Numbered from the stretch's first letter, positions 34,341-43,412 are shown. The stretch is DNA of 64,000 nucleotides from Phycisphaerales bacterium (GCA_020852515.1 JADZAS010000016.1:250155-314154); one strand, 5' to 3'. Notes: generated from the letters alone by a model not told the origin. A program made the numbers and translations.

Positions 34341-35308
34341 GACGCAAGCCAGCGCGGCAGGATCGCCGCATCCACCACCATCACGCCCAGCAGAATCGGC
34401 AGCGAGATGATCGTGAAGAAGAACAGCCGCCGGGCCGCGCGGTCGGTGCGGCGCAGCGCGGCCTGAGCCGCAAAGACGATCTGTACAATCCCGAGAACCA
34501 AGGCGACGAGCAGATAGATCGGCCCCACCATACCCAGCATGCCCGGCAGCAGCGTCGTGGGCAGGAGAATCATGCTCCAGCTCAACATCGCGGCGCCGGT
34601 CCGAGCCCCGGTCTGATCACCGACCGACATGACCGGAATGCCCGCCAGGGCGTACTCGTCGCGGTAGAACCATGCGATGGCGAGGAAGTGCGGCATCTGC
34701 CAGACAAACATGAGCAGAAACAGGGTGAATCCGCGCGCGTCGAGTGACCCCGTGGCCGCGGCCCAGCCGATGAGCGGCGGCAGCGCGCCGGGGACGGCGC
34801 CGATGAGAGTCGCCGTCGAACTGATGCGCTTCATCGGCGTGTAGACGAGGGCGTAGGTGATGAGCGTGGCAAAGGCGATGAGCGCCGCGAGTGGGCTGGC
34901 CGCGAGCCAGGTCAGCTGCGCCACGCCGAGAATCGCCAGAACCGCTCCGAACAGCAGGGCCGCGCTGGGCGCGAGGCGGCGATCGGGCAGCGGGCGATTG
35001 GCCGTTCGGGCCATGAGTCGATCGGTGTCGCGCTCGAACCACTGGTTGAGCACCGAACCGGCGCCGGCACAGAGCGCGGTGCCGACGAGCGTGTGCACCG
35101 CCGTTATTGGCGCGTCGAACGGTCGCGGGCCGACTCCCATCGCGTAGCCCACGGCCGTGGTCACCAGCACGAGCGAATTCAGCCGCGGCTTGGTCAGTTC
35201 GATGTAATCGCGCATGGTCGCCACGGCGGCCGAAGGCGCGCCGCGTGCGGGCGCTGTCTGTGCCGCGATCCGCTCATGAACCCGAGTTCCGGCGTCAACT
35301 CGCGTCAT
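34337..35308 (-). CDS. ctaB: Protoheme IX farnesyltransferase (heme O synthase)
   Basis: CtaB (323 aa) adds a farnesyl group to heme B, giving heme O on the way to heme A. It is a UbiA-family membrane enzyme: YIELTKPRLNSLVLVTTAVG, the first Asp-rich motif NQWFERDTDRLMARTANRPL, YTPMKRISSTATLIGAVPGA, and the second motif FYRDEYALAGIPVMS. Nine or so helices are apparent. ATG 35306-35308 overlaps the ctaA stop (ATGA) and has GGGGGAT upstream. Confidence 0.95.
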   Translation of the reverse strand: MTRVDAGTRVHERIAAQTAPARGAPSAAVATMRDYIELTKPRLNSLVLVTTAVGYAMGVGPRPFDAPITAVHTLVGTALCAGAGSVLNQWFERDTDRLMARTANRPLPDRRLAPSAALLFGAVLAILGVAQLTWLAASPLAALIAFATLITYALVYTPMKRISSTATLIGAVPGALPPLIGWAAATGSLDARGFTLFLLMFVWQMPHFLAIAWFYRDEYALAGIPVMSVGDQTGARTGAAMLSWSMILLPTTLLPGMLGMVGPIYLLVALVLGIVQIVFAAQAALRRTDRAARRLFFFTIISLPILLGVMVVDAAILPRWLAS

Positions 35309-36942
35309 GCGATCCCCCGTTGGATCCGAGCCGCATTGCCGCGCGCAACCGGCTGGCCGGAGGGCTCGGCCGTTGCCGGATCGCCCGCCGGATCGTGGCC
35401 GGCGATCATCAGCGTGAGCACCCACGCCTCGAGCAACACCAGCGCGCCGATGATGACGTGCGCGGATGCGGGCAGCGTATAGGCGGCGCTCATCGGCCGC
35501 TCGAAGGGATCAATGCGCATCTTGAGCCACCAGGTCGTCGCTCCAAGCAGCACCTGCACAATAACGGTGCCGATCAGCAGGCCCGCGCCCAGCCGCAGGC
35601 GGCGCGAGGCGCTGTTCATGATGATAATCGATCCCAGCGTCAGGGCGCACAGAACCACGGCCAGCGCCCCGAGTACATGCAGCAGCAGCGCCCAGTCGTA
35701 GTGAAATTGCCGGGTGATGGCGCCCAGTGCGGTCTGCGCGAGCGCCAGCACCACGAGCGCGCCGCCGACGCGCCAGCCGAGAATCTGGGCCGCCGCATTG
35801 GCGATCAGCGGGCCGCCGTCTTTTTCACTGCCGCGCCGAGCGATGCGCCATAACACGATGGCCAGGAGCGCCTGGCTGATGAGGAAGATCTGAGCCGAGC
35901 AGGCGTGGACCACGGCCAGCACGTTGGTGCCGGCCTCGCCGAAGCGGTTGAACAGCGTCACCCGCAGGCCGCCCAGTACGCCCTGGGCGATGACGAGAAT
36001 GAGAACCGCGGTGGCAAGCCACGGGACAGGACGCTCTTGAACAGACATGGGCAGGCGCCTCAGAAACCGAGCGCCGCGGCCGACGCGTTCGTCGCGCGCC
36101 GTCCACGCCTCGCCGCACTCCGGACACATTCGCTTCTCAAGCCCCTGAATCGAATACCCGCAGCGCGGACAGCGCCCCGCCGACAGCGGCAGGCTCCGCC
36201 CGGCGATGGGCCGCCGGCCCCAAAGCCAGAAGCACAGCGTAAGCACCTGCATGCCCACCAGGGTGCCGATGAGGCGATGCGAGTGTTCGTAGAAGGCCCC
36301 CGCCACCATCTTCGTGAAGGGGAACAGAAACATGTTGTAGCCGAAACTCGTCGGCCAGTCGTCCACCGCGAGGCCGGCCTCCATCGACGTCACCAGGCTT
36401 CCGACCGCGATAAGACACAGCGTCGTGATGATGCACAGACCCGCGAGCGTTGCCTGCGAGCGCGTCGACGATTCCGTTCGCTGTCGACGCGCGCCGGGCA
36501 CGAGCGTGCCGGCAAAGCCAAGCGTGGCGCCGATCACAGCCGATGCGATGAGGTTACCGGGTATCCACGCCCAGTCGCTCAGCGTAACGCGAGCGACCTC
36601 TGACGGTGCGGGCTGATCTGAATGGACGGCGGACGAAACGAGCAGACAGTTGACCAGTCCTGCGACGAGCAGCGACGACGCGGCAAGGGCGACCGAGCCC
36701 GTCCGCCAACCGATGAGCATCGCCCCCAGCACAAGCGCGCCCAGGAGCACGGCCAGCAGCAACGGCCCGTCGAGCAGCACCGCAGGCAGACGGGCGACAA
36801 AGGCCAGCAACCACACGCACGTGGCGATCGCCATGCCGCGCGGAATGGCGCGCTCGATGAGCGTGGCGCGATCCATCACCGCCGCCTCGCTCAATGACGC
36901 GACCGGCTCCGGACTGAGACTGGCAGCAGCCGAATTCAACAC
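35305..36942 (-). CDS. ctaA: Heme A synthase with extra N-terminal helices and inserted zinc ribbon
   Basis: CtaA/COX15 oxidises heme O to heme A in the membrane. The family core begins near residue 165: IAVGSLVTSMEAGLAVDDWP, the EHSHRLIGTLVG heme-ligand motif (E219, H220, H222), later AVVHACSAQIFLISQALLA, and the second-half His motifs LLLHVLGALAVVL and ASAHVIIGALVLLE. The protein is 545 aa, larger than the usual 300-350. About 160 residues with four helices precede the core. In a cytoplasmic loop, residues 258-276 form a zinc ribbon, CPRCGYSIQGLEKRMCPEC. The start is GTG at 36940-36942. It leads the ctaA-ctaB-ABC-SCO run. Confidence 0.92.
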   Translation of the reverse strand: MLNSAAASLSPEPVASLSEAAVMDRATLIERAIPRGMAIATCVWLLAFVARLPAVLLDGPLLLAVLLGALVLGAMLIGWRTGSVALAASSLLVAGLVNCLLVSSAVHSDQPAPSEVARVTLSDWAWIPGNLIASAVIGATLGFAGTLVPGARRQRTESSTRSQATLAGLCIITTLCLIAVGSLVTSMEAGLAVDDWPTSFGYNMFLFPFTKMVAGAFYEHSHRLIGTLVGMQVLTLCFWLWGRRPIAGRSLPLSAGRCPRCGYSIQGLEKRMCPECGEAWTARDERVGRGARFLRRLPMSVQERPVPWLATAVLILVIAQGVLGGLRVTLFNRFGEAGTNVLAVVHACSAQIFLISQALLAIVLWRIARRGSEKDGGPLIANAAAQILGWRVGGALVVLALAQTALGAITRQFHYDWALLLHVLGALAVVLCALTLGSIIIMNSASRRLRLGAGLLIGTVIVQVLLGATTWWLKMRIDPFERPMSAAYTLPASAHVIIGALVLLEAWVLTLMIAGHDPAGDPATAEPSGQPVARGNAARIQRGIA

Positions 36943-37006
36943 ACCGACACCTGCTTACCCGCGGCGCTCGCCGGCCTGCGAAGTTCGCGCCCCGCAGGCG
37001 CGGCAA

Positions 37007-39658
37007 TCAGTGACCGCTTGGCTCCGATACCCCGTCAGGCAATTCGTCCCACTGCGGCAGGTAATCGTCGCGGCCGCAGTGATGAGCCACCGGGGAGGAG
37101 AATTCATACGGACCCCGGTGCACGACCGGCGTCTCGTGGAAGTTTTCATGCCACGGCGGACTCGTCGCGTACCACTCGAGCGAATTTGCCCGCCACGGAT
37201 TGGATCCGACAACGCGGCCAAACGCCATCTCCTTACGGCCCCACGCCGCAAACCAGAGCAGGCCGAGAACGCCGGTCAGCCCGGCGCAGATCCAACCGAG
37301 CGCCACATTCGACCAAACCACGATGCGGAACTCGCCCGTGCCCGGGCTCTTCCACGTACGCGAGACGAGTTGGTTGCTCGCGTGATCCAGCCGCGCCACT
37401 TCGGCCGTCGAGGCGGTCACCATCAGGCGATTGGCCTCGACGAGCGAGCGCACGTCCTCGGGCAGGGACGCGATCAACTCCGTGCTCACTTCAACCTGGT
37501 TGTAGGTCTTGGGCGAGTCCTTGACGACCTGCGCCAGCGGCGTGGTGCTCCAGTCGACGTTGGCGCTCTGGGCCGCGTTGTAGAACTTATCGAAATTCAG
37601 GATGTAGGCTGTGGCGACGGGCAGTTGAGCCGGCTCACCGGTTTCGGCGTGCTTGAACACTGCGGAAGGTTCGGTGCGCGAGGCGTCCACCCGCCGGGCA
37701 TAGGGCTGCATTGGAGAGCGGATGAAATCATCGCTCGACATCGCGTAGGTCGCGCTGTTCACGCCGATCCACTCCCAGAAGTCGCCCTTGCCGAACACCG
37801 GGAACATGAACAGCGGCACGGCGATGACCCACGTCGCAACGACCAGCGCCTTGTTGACCGGCTGGCCCCAGTCGATGCGGGCGACGTTGACGATCAGCGC
37901 ATCGATCAGCGCCATGAGCACGAACAGCAGGCCGAAAGCGACGATGGGGATGAGCAGCGAGCGCGAGTCCCCGCCCAGGTTCCACAGCAGCGACGCCAGG
38001 TGCAGCGGCGTGTACTGCAAGACGACGACGATGAGCGGGTAGATGATAAACCGGTTGCCGAACTTGCCCAGCGAGCAGAAGAAGTTGATGACGAACGGGA
38101 TCTGCCCCATGCCCAGCATGAGCGCGCCGATGGTCATGAAGATATTGAGCGGCTGAAGGTGTTCGAGCGACGGGTACTCGAGGATCGTCGCGTAACGGCG
38201 CGGGTGGGCGCCGATGCCGACGATGTGCATGGTGAAGAAGGTCAGGTTGAACCCGATGATGGTCAGCCAGAAGTGCAGCACTCCCAGGCGCTGGTTGAGC
38301 ATCTTGCCGAACATCTTGGGATACCAGTAGTAGATGCCCGCGAAGATCCCCAGCAGCGACCCGCCGAAGAGCACGTAGTGGATGTGTCCGACGATGAAGT
38401 AGGTGTCGTGGAAATAGATGTCCACAGGCGCGGCCGCCATGAAGATGCCCGACAAGCCACCGATGACGAACATGGAGACGAATCCGAGCGAGAACAGCAT
38501 CGCCGGGGTGTAGTGGATCTGCCCGCCCCAGAGCGTGCCGAGCCAGTTGAAAGTCTTGATGGCCGAAGGCACGGCGATGAGAATCGTCGAGGCCATGAAC
38601 GCCGTGCCGAGGATCGGGTTCATGCCCGACGCGAACATGTGGTGGCCCCACACGATGTAGCCGAGGAACGCGATGCCGCCGATGGCAAACACCATGGGCT
38701 TGTAGCCGAAGATCGGCTTGCGGGCGAAGGTGGCAAGGATGTCGGAGGTCATGCCCATGGAGGGCAGGATCATGATGTACACCGCCGGGTGGCTGTAGAA
38801 CCAGAACAGGTGCTGCCACATGAGCGGCTGGCCCGAGTCGAGCGTGGTCTGCTCAGCCCCGGCGCGGACCGCCGACGAAATGGTGAAGAACGTCGTGCCC
38901 AGGTGCCGGTCGAAGAGCAGCATGAGGAACGCGGCCGTGAGAACCGGCGTGCTCATGAGAATGAGAATCGACGTGATGAACAGCGACCAGACCGTCAGAG
39001 GCATGCGGAACAGCGACATGCCCGGGCAGCGCAGGTTCAGGATCGTAGTCATGTAGTTGATCGCGCCCATGAGGCTGCTCGAGCCCACGAGCAGCAGCGA
39101 TATCAACCACAGCGTCTGCGCCTGGCCCGAGAAGGTCGCCAGAGAGAGCGGCGGGTAACTCGTCCAGCCGCCCTGCGCGCCGCCGTAGTAGAACGCGGCG
39201 ATCATCACTGCGCCGCCGCTGAGCGCCAGCCAGTACGAGAGCATGTTGAGCAGCGGGAAGGCCATGTCCCGCGCGCCGATCTGCAGCGGGATGAGCACGT
39301 TGCCGAACGCGCCCACGAGCAGCGGGATGATCACGAAGAAGATCATGAACGTCGCGTGCATCGTGAAGAGCATGTTGTAGAAGTCGCCGGTGATCGGCGC
39401 CGACTGCGTCGTCGGCTGGAAGAACTTGCCGGCCAGCCCGGGGATCGGATTCACCGCGTCGAACGGCCAGGCGATCTGCCACCGCACCGCCAGCGCCAGC
39501 AGCCCTCCCACCACCATCAGCAGCAGCGAGGTGAACAGGAACTGGATCCCGATGACCTTGTGGTCCATCGAGAACACGTACTTGCGGATGAACCCGATCT
39601 CGTGATGGTGCGCGTGATCGTGTGCGTGCGATGCGTGATCAACCGGAAGCGTGGTCAT
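37007..39658 (-). CDS. coxA: Cytochrome c oxidase subunit I, A2 type, with long C-terminal extension
   Basis: The catalytic subunit (883 aa) holding heme a, heme a3 and CuB. Ligands visible: heme a H101 (FTMHATFMIFF) and H427; heme a3 H425 (VGHIHYVLFGG); CuB H290, H339, H340 (YIVWGHHMFASG); cross-linked Tyr Y294. The motif is FYSHPAVYIMILP: Ala replaces the D-channel Glu of HPEVY, while Y288-S289 give the YSHPxVY motif of A2-family oxidases. K368 (K channel) and D131 are kept. After the usual core, two further helices, a soluble domain of about 155 residues (622-778), another helix and the typical SLEWYATSPPWHENF tail follow. His-rich N-terminus. Confidence 0.96.
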   Translation of the reverse strand: MTTLPVDHASHAHDHAHHHEIGFIRKYVFSMDHKVIGIQFLFTSLLLMVVGGLLALAVRWQIAWPFDAVNPIPGLAGKFFQPTTQSAPITGDFYNMLFTMHATFMIFFVIIPLLVGAFGNVLIPLQIGARDMAFPLLNMLSYWLALSGGAVMIAAFYYGGAQGGWTSYPPLSLATFSGQAQTLWLISLLLVGSSSLMGAINYMTTILNLRCPGMSLFRMPLTVWSLFITSILILMSTPVLTAAFLMLLFDRHLGTTFFTISSAVRAGAEQTTLDSGQPLMWQHLFWFYSHPAVYIMILPSMGMTSDILATFARKPIFGYKPMVFAIGGIAFLGYIVWGHHMFASGMNPILGTAFMASTILIAVPSAIKTFNWLGTLWGGQIHYTPAMLFSLGFVSMFVIGGLSGIFMAAAPVDIYFHDTYFIVGHIHYVLFGGSLLGIFAGIYYWYPKMFGKMLNQRLGVLHFWLTIIGFNLTFFTMHIVGIGAHPRRYATILEYPSLEHLQPLNIFMTIGALMLGMGQIPFVINFFCSLGKFGNRFIIYPLIVVVLQYTPLHLASLLWNLGGDSRSLLIPIVAFGLLFVLMALIDALIVNVARIDWGQPVNKALVVATWVIAVPLFMFPVFGKGDFWEWIGVNSATYAMSSDDFIRSPMQPYARRVDASRTEPSAVFKHAETGEPAQLPVATAYILNFDKFYNAAQSANVDWSTTPLAQVVKDSPKTYNQVEVSTELIASLPEDVRSLVEANRLMVTASTAEVARLDHASNQLVSRTWKSPGTGEFRIVVWSNVALGWICAGLTGVLGLLWFAAWGRKEMAFGRVVGSNPWRANSLEWYATSPPWHENFHETPVVHRGPYEFSSPVAHHCGRDDYLPQWDELPDGVSEPSGH

Positions 39659-39763
39659 GATGCGTGCTCGTGCCTCTGCTGAAAGTGCCGCGACGCGTCG
39701 CCCGTCGCGATCGATTGGTTCTTCGGACCGCCGCGGCTCGCCACTGCCGCGCCGGCTGGTCCG

Positions 39764-40786
39764 TCAATACCCGTATCCCTCGTCTTCGGCCTGGGTCTGC
39801 TGCGCCAGGGTGATCTTGGACATGACGTGGATGTAGGTTTCCCACGTCTGCTTGTCGAGCCAGTCGCGCACGGCGAACTCGTCTTCGTCGAATTCCGCCA
39901 GCCACGTGGCCGCGTCCTTCTCCTGCGCCTCGGCCGCCACGGGGCCGGTGGGCATGACGATGATGCGGCCGCGCATCGAGTAGTGCTGCAGGCCGCACAG
40001 TTCAGCGCACACGAGATCGAAGTAGTCGTATCCCTTGGCCTCGTCCCACGGGATTTCGAACCACAGCCGCCCGCCGTTCATGCCCGGCACGGCGTCGTGC
40101 TTGACGCGGAACTCGGGCACGAAGAAGGAGTGCAGCACGTCGTTGCTCGTGAGCAGAATGCGCACGGGGCGGTCGGCCGGAATGCGCAGTTCGGCCTGGT
40201 TGGTGTAGTCGTCAGCGCCTGGAGGGAACTCGCCCTGCCAGTTCGCCGGCACGGCTTCACGATCAACCATGATCGGATCAGAGAGGTCGTTGTTGGCCCG
40301 CGCTTCGGCGAGAGCGATCGCGTCGCGCGGCCCGAACGCGCCATCGTTGCCGGGGTAGCGGAAAAACCACGCGAACTGCTGCGCCACGCACTCGATCTGC
40401 ACGGTGTCTTCAGACGTGGGCGCGTCGTAGCGGATCTCGTTCCATGTGCTCTTGCTCAGCGCCGCGATGAGCACGAGGATGGCCGACGGGATGATCGTCC
40501 ACGTCGCTTCGAGCTTGTTATTGCCGTGAATGAACTTCGCCTTGCCGCCGGGCACGGCGCGGTAGCGGAAGGTGAAATAGAGCAGCACGAGCTGGACGGC
40601 AATGAAGACGCCGCCGGTGAGCAGCAGGATGCCCCAGTAGAGCCGGTCGATGTCGAAGCCGACCTCCGTCACCGCCCGGCGCAGCGGATGCCAAAGCGAC
40701 GGGTCGCCGGTGCCGTAGGTCGCCCATGCCGGCGCGGCAGCGAGAACGATGGCCAGGCATCCGAGGAGGGGAACACGTCGCTTCAT
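39764..40786 (-). CDS. coxB: Cytochrome c oxidase subunit II (CuA)
   Basis: Subunit II (340 aa) takes electrons into the oxidase through CuA. It has a signal peptide, two transmembrane helices (residues about 50-75 and 95-112), and a cupredoxin domain with the full CuA site: H219 in VLHSFFVPEFRVKHD, then C260, E262, C264, H268 and M271 in DLVCAELCGLQHYSMRG. No CxxCH heme motif is present, so there is no fused cytochrome c domain, unlike many A2 (caa3) oxidases. The C-terminus is acidic and Gln-rich. It lies 105 bp upstream of coxI. Confidence 0.95.
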   Translation of the reverse strand: MKRRVPLLGCLAIVLAAAPAWATYGTGDPSLWHPLRRAVTEVGFDIDRLYWGILLLTGGVFIAVQLVLLYFTFRYRAVPGGKAKFIHGNNKLEATWTIIPSAILVLIAALSKSTWNEIRYDAPTSEDTVQIECVAQQFAWFFRYPGNDGAFGPRDAIALAEARANNDLSDPIMVDREAVPANWQGEFPPGADDYTNQAELRIPADRPVRILLTSNDVLHSFFVPEFRVKHDAVPGMNGGRLWFEIPWDEAKGYDYFDLVCAELCGLQHYSMRGRIIVMPTGPVAAEAQEKDAATWLAEFDEDEFAVRDWLDKQTWETYIHVMSKITLAQQTQAEDEGYGY

Positions 40787-40893
40787 AGTCGCAGCAATCC
40801 TCGCGCTGAAATGATCAAAGCCGCAGACGCCCGCGACAGGTCTGCTGCCGCGGGCGCCGGGTTATCCACATCTGTTTCGCCGCAGCAGAACTG

Positions 40894-41628
40894 CTACTGG
40901 GGCGGCTTGTAGGTGAAGTCGACTTCAGCCGTCTCGCCATCCTTGACTTCGACTTCGATCTCTTTCTCGACCGGGCTGAATTTGTCGAACTCGTGCCACA
41001 CGGTCAACGTGTACTTGCCCGCGGGCAAGCCCTTGATTTCGTACTCGCCGTTCTCGTCGCTGACGGCAAAGAACGGATGATCGAACGCGAAGATGTAGGC
41101 GTTCATCCATGCATGGACGTTGCACGCGAGGTGCATGCCTTCTTCGGCATTGTTGAACTTGACGTCCTTGACCATGCCGGCCACGGGCTGGCCTTCGTTG
41201 AACTGGCCATTCTTCTCGCTCGTGAACTTCAGGTTGTGCGCCGTGTTGTCGGAATTGTGCATCTCAACGGTCTGGCCGACCATCGCGGCGGCCACGTGCG
41301 GGATGTACTGGCAGCCGACCTGGTCGATGACCACCGGCTTGCTGGGCACTTCGAAGTTTCCGGAGACCGGTCCCTTCACCCAGACCACCACGTTGCACAG
41401 CGTGGACTTCTCAATATTGAAGACATAGGTCTCCGCGAGCAGCGGCTCGCTCTGGTGCGCCTGAACGCAGAAAGCGTCGGCGTTCACTCGAACCACTTTG
41501 GGCTTGGCCATCTTGCCGTCGAAGTTGATTTTGCCCTTAACGGTGCCATCCGCCAGAGCGGCGCCGGCGCCAAGGCCGACGGCTCCAACCGTGGCCGCCA
41601 ATTTCATCCAACCAGTCAACCGTGTCAT
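40894..41628 (-). CDS. Secreted cupredoxin with C-terminal carboxypeptidase-regulatory-like domain
   Basis: A 244-residue periplasmic blue-copper-like protein. After a signal peptide, the type 1 copper ligands are H131 (NTAHNLKF), C169, H172 and M175 in HLACNVHAWMNAYIFAFDHP. The C-terminal part, AVSDENGEYEIKGLPAGKYT and LTVWHEF, is a small beta-sandwich of the carboxypeptidase-regulatory type. Extra cysteines at C54, C78 and C106 may form a disulfide. It is first in the run leading into coxII and coxI, so it may donate electrons to CuA, since no cytochrome c is encoded nearby. Partnership is inferred. AAGGGAAG before the ATG is a fair ribosome site. Confidence 0.85.
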   Translation of the reverse strand: MTRLTGWMKLAATVGAVGLGAGAALADGTVKGKINFDGKMAKPKVVRVNADAFCVQAHQSEPLLAETYVFNIEKSTLCNVVVWVKGPVSGNFEVPSKPVVIDQVGCQYIPHVAAAMVGQTVEMHNSDNTAHNLKFTSEKNGQFNEGQPVAGMVKDVKFNNAEEGMHLACNVHAWMNAYIFAFDHPFFAVSDENGEYEIKGLPAGKYTLTVWHEFDKFSPVEKEIEVEVKDGETAEVDFTYKPPQ

Positions 41629-41896
41629 TCGACTTCCCTTTCAGATCGTGTATGGCCGGCGGGCGGAGCCGCCGGGCTGGAATCTACAGGGTCTGTGCAT
41701 TTCTTCACAAGCCCGATGGAGCCAGATGATACGCGCTTCGTCTCTCAGGGGAACAAGCCGGCGCGCACTTTTGAATGCCGCCCCGCCGAGCCGCGGCGAA
41801 GGACAAGCCGATCCTCAAGTCACGCGTCGCCGACCGCGCCGCCGATGTTGAATTGCAGAGGTCACTCGCTTGGCGGAGCCGCGCAGCACCGATACC

Positions 41897-42880
41897 ATGT
41901 CGCCCTCTATGAGCACAGCGATCTCCCATCACGGCGTCTCGGGTCACCAGCACAGCCACGACCACGGCCACGGCGCGACCATGCCGCCGGCCATCGGCCT
42001 GCCCAACACCAAACTGTGCATGTGGCTGTTTCTGGTCAGCGAGGTCATGTTCTTTGCCGGCCTGATCGGGGCGTACATCGTCATCCGCTTCGGCACGGCC
42101 GGCTGGCCCAACCCGTACGACATCCTGGCGGTTCGCATCACCGCCTTCAACACCTTCCTGCTCATCTGCTCGTCGGTGACCATGGTCAAGGCGTTCCAGT
42201 GGTCCGATGCGGGCGATCGCGGCAAGGCGATGAAGTTCCTGCTCGCCACGATCGTTGGCGGGGCCATTTTCGTCGGCATCCAGGTGTATGAGTACCGCCA
42301 CCTGCTCCACGAGCCTTCGCACGTGCTGCTCGAGCAGGTCGAGCACATGATGGCCGAGCGCGGCATGGCCGTTGAAAGCCACGGCGAACACGCCGCGGCC
42401 CCCGCAAGCATCGTTCTCGCCTCGATGGGTCGATCAGACGAGCAGGCGATCAAGGACCAACTTGAGAAGCTGCATAGCCTGCTCGCGCAGGGCCGGCCGG
42501 ACATCAAGAAGACGGCCGCGCCGTCCGAACTCGAAGAACTCCGCGAGTGGGACCGCAACGTCCTGCAGGAGACCATCGCGCTGGCGGCCCTGATTCCCGC
42601 CGACTCGAAGGAAGGCAAAGCCCTCCGCAAGGTCGGCCGGCATCAGAACCTCTATCCCGAGGGCTTCGTGCCCAGCCGCGACAACTTCACCAGCACGTTC
42701 TACATCATGACCGGGTTCCACGGATTCCACGTGTTCGGCGGCGTGGTGGCGCTGATCGCCATTCTCGCCCTCTACGCGGTGCGCAAAGCCGGGACGATGG
42801 CGATCGAAGTCGTCGGCCTGTACTGGCACTTCGTTGACCTGGTGTGGATCATTCTGTTCACCATCGTCTATCTCATGTAA
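41897..42880 (+). CDS. coxC: Cytochrome c oxidase subunit III with large inserted loop
   Basis: Subunit III (327 aa), a helix bundle supporting subunit I. The His-rich N-terminus (HQHSHDHGHGA) leads into LCMWLFLVSEVMFFAGLIGA, AFNTFLLICSSVTMVKAFQW and FLLATIVGGAIFVGIQVYEY. The family motif FTSTFYIMTGFHGFHVFGGV and VGLYWHFVDLVWIILFTIVY close it. Between YEYRHLLHE and RDNFTSTF lies a charged helical insert of about 120 residues (139-261); the usual loop there is 10-25. Start choice between ATG 41897 and 41909 is uncertain. It diverges from the cupredoxin/CoxII/CoxI genes across a 268-bp gap. Confidence 0.93.
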   Translation: MSPSMSTAISHHGVSGHQHSHDHGHGATMPPAIGLPNTKLCMWLFLVSEVMFFAGLIGAYIVIRFGTAGWPNPYDILAVRITAFNTFLLICSSVTMVKAFQWSDAGDRGKAMKFLLATIVGGAIFVGIQVYEYRHLLHEPSHVLLEQVEHMMAERGMAVESHGEHAAAPASIVLASMGRSDEQAIKDQLEKLHSLLAQGRPDIKKTAAPSELEELREWDRNVLQETIALAALIPADSKEGKALRKVGRHQNLYPEGFVPSRDNFTSTFYIMTGFHGFHVFGGVVALIAILALYAVRKAGTMAIEVVGLYWHFVDLVWIILFTIVYLM

Positions 42881-42932
42881 CACGCCGGGCCGCACGTCCC
42901 GCCGAACTCTTCGCAACGGCTGAACGAACACC

Positions 42933-43391
42933 ATGACGACCGCCACTGCCGCATCCATCCCGAGCCACGCCGCCGGGCACAGCCATCACCCGAACTACGT
43001 CGCCATCTTCATCTGGCTGGTGATTCTCACCTTCATCGAGGTGAGCATCCCGGAACTGGTGCACATCAAGGGAGTGGGCCACGATCGCCTCACGCCGTCG
43101 GTGCTGGCGCCGGATGCGTACCAGGAAGAGGGCGTGGACGAGGCCGTGAAAGACGCGGCGGCCGCCATGGCGCCGAGCGAGCGATTCCAGACCGCCGGCT
43201 GGGCGATGCGCATCGGCGTGCTTGCCGTGCTCGCTCTCATCAAAGCAGCGCTCGTCGGCGCGTACTTTATGCACCTGCGCTTCGATGGCTGGAAGTTGAA
43301 CGCGATCCTCGCGGTCCCGACGGCCCTGTTCGTGTTCATCATCATTATGCTCACGCCGGATGTCGCGTGGCAGTGGCCGAAACTCTACTGA
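42933..43391 (+). CDS. Cytochrome c oxidase subunit IV (CtaF-like)
   Basis: A 152-residue membrane protein with three helices: YVAIFIWLVILTFIEVSIPE, GVLAVLALIKAALVGAYFMH and LNAILAVPTALFVFIIIMLT. LIKAALVGAYFMHLRFDGWK is the bacterial COX4/CyoD-like signature. The loop between helices 1 and 2 has about 40 extra residues, as in the other subunits here. It is 52 bp after coxIII on the same strand. Confidence 0.9.
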   Translation: MTTATAASIPSHAAGHSHHPNYVAIFIWLVILTFIEVSIPELVHIKGVGHDRLTPSVLAPDAYQEEGVDEAVKDAAAAMAPSERFQTAGWAMRIGVLAVLALIKAALVGAYFMHLRFDGWKLNAILAVPTALFVFIIIMLTPDVAWQWPKLY

Positions 43392-43412
43392 CGCTTTTTC
43401 CAATGGTCTGAT

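Noticed and set aside
36650-39682. Very long open frame on the plus strand, antisense to CoxI and CtaA
   Set aside because: Its product is Arg/His/Glu/Gln-rich with no domain, while the minus strand encodes an unmistakable cytochrome oxidase. It is a by-product of GC-rich codon use.
41629-41896. Hairpin-like GGCGGAGCCGCC in the cupredoxin/CoxIII divergent gap
   Set aside because: Short GC-rich symmetry with a 2-base loop is common by chance here, and no promoter elements could be placed around it.
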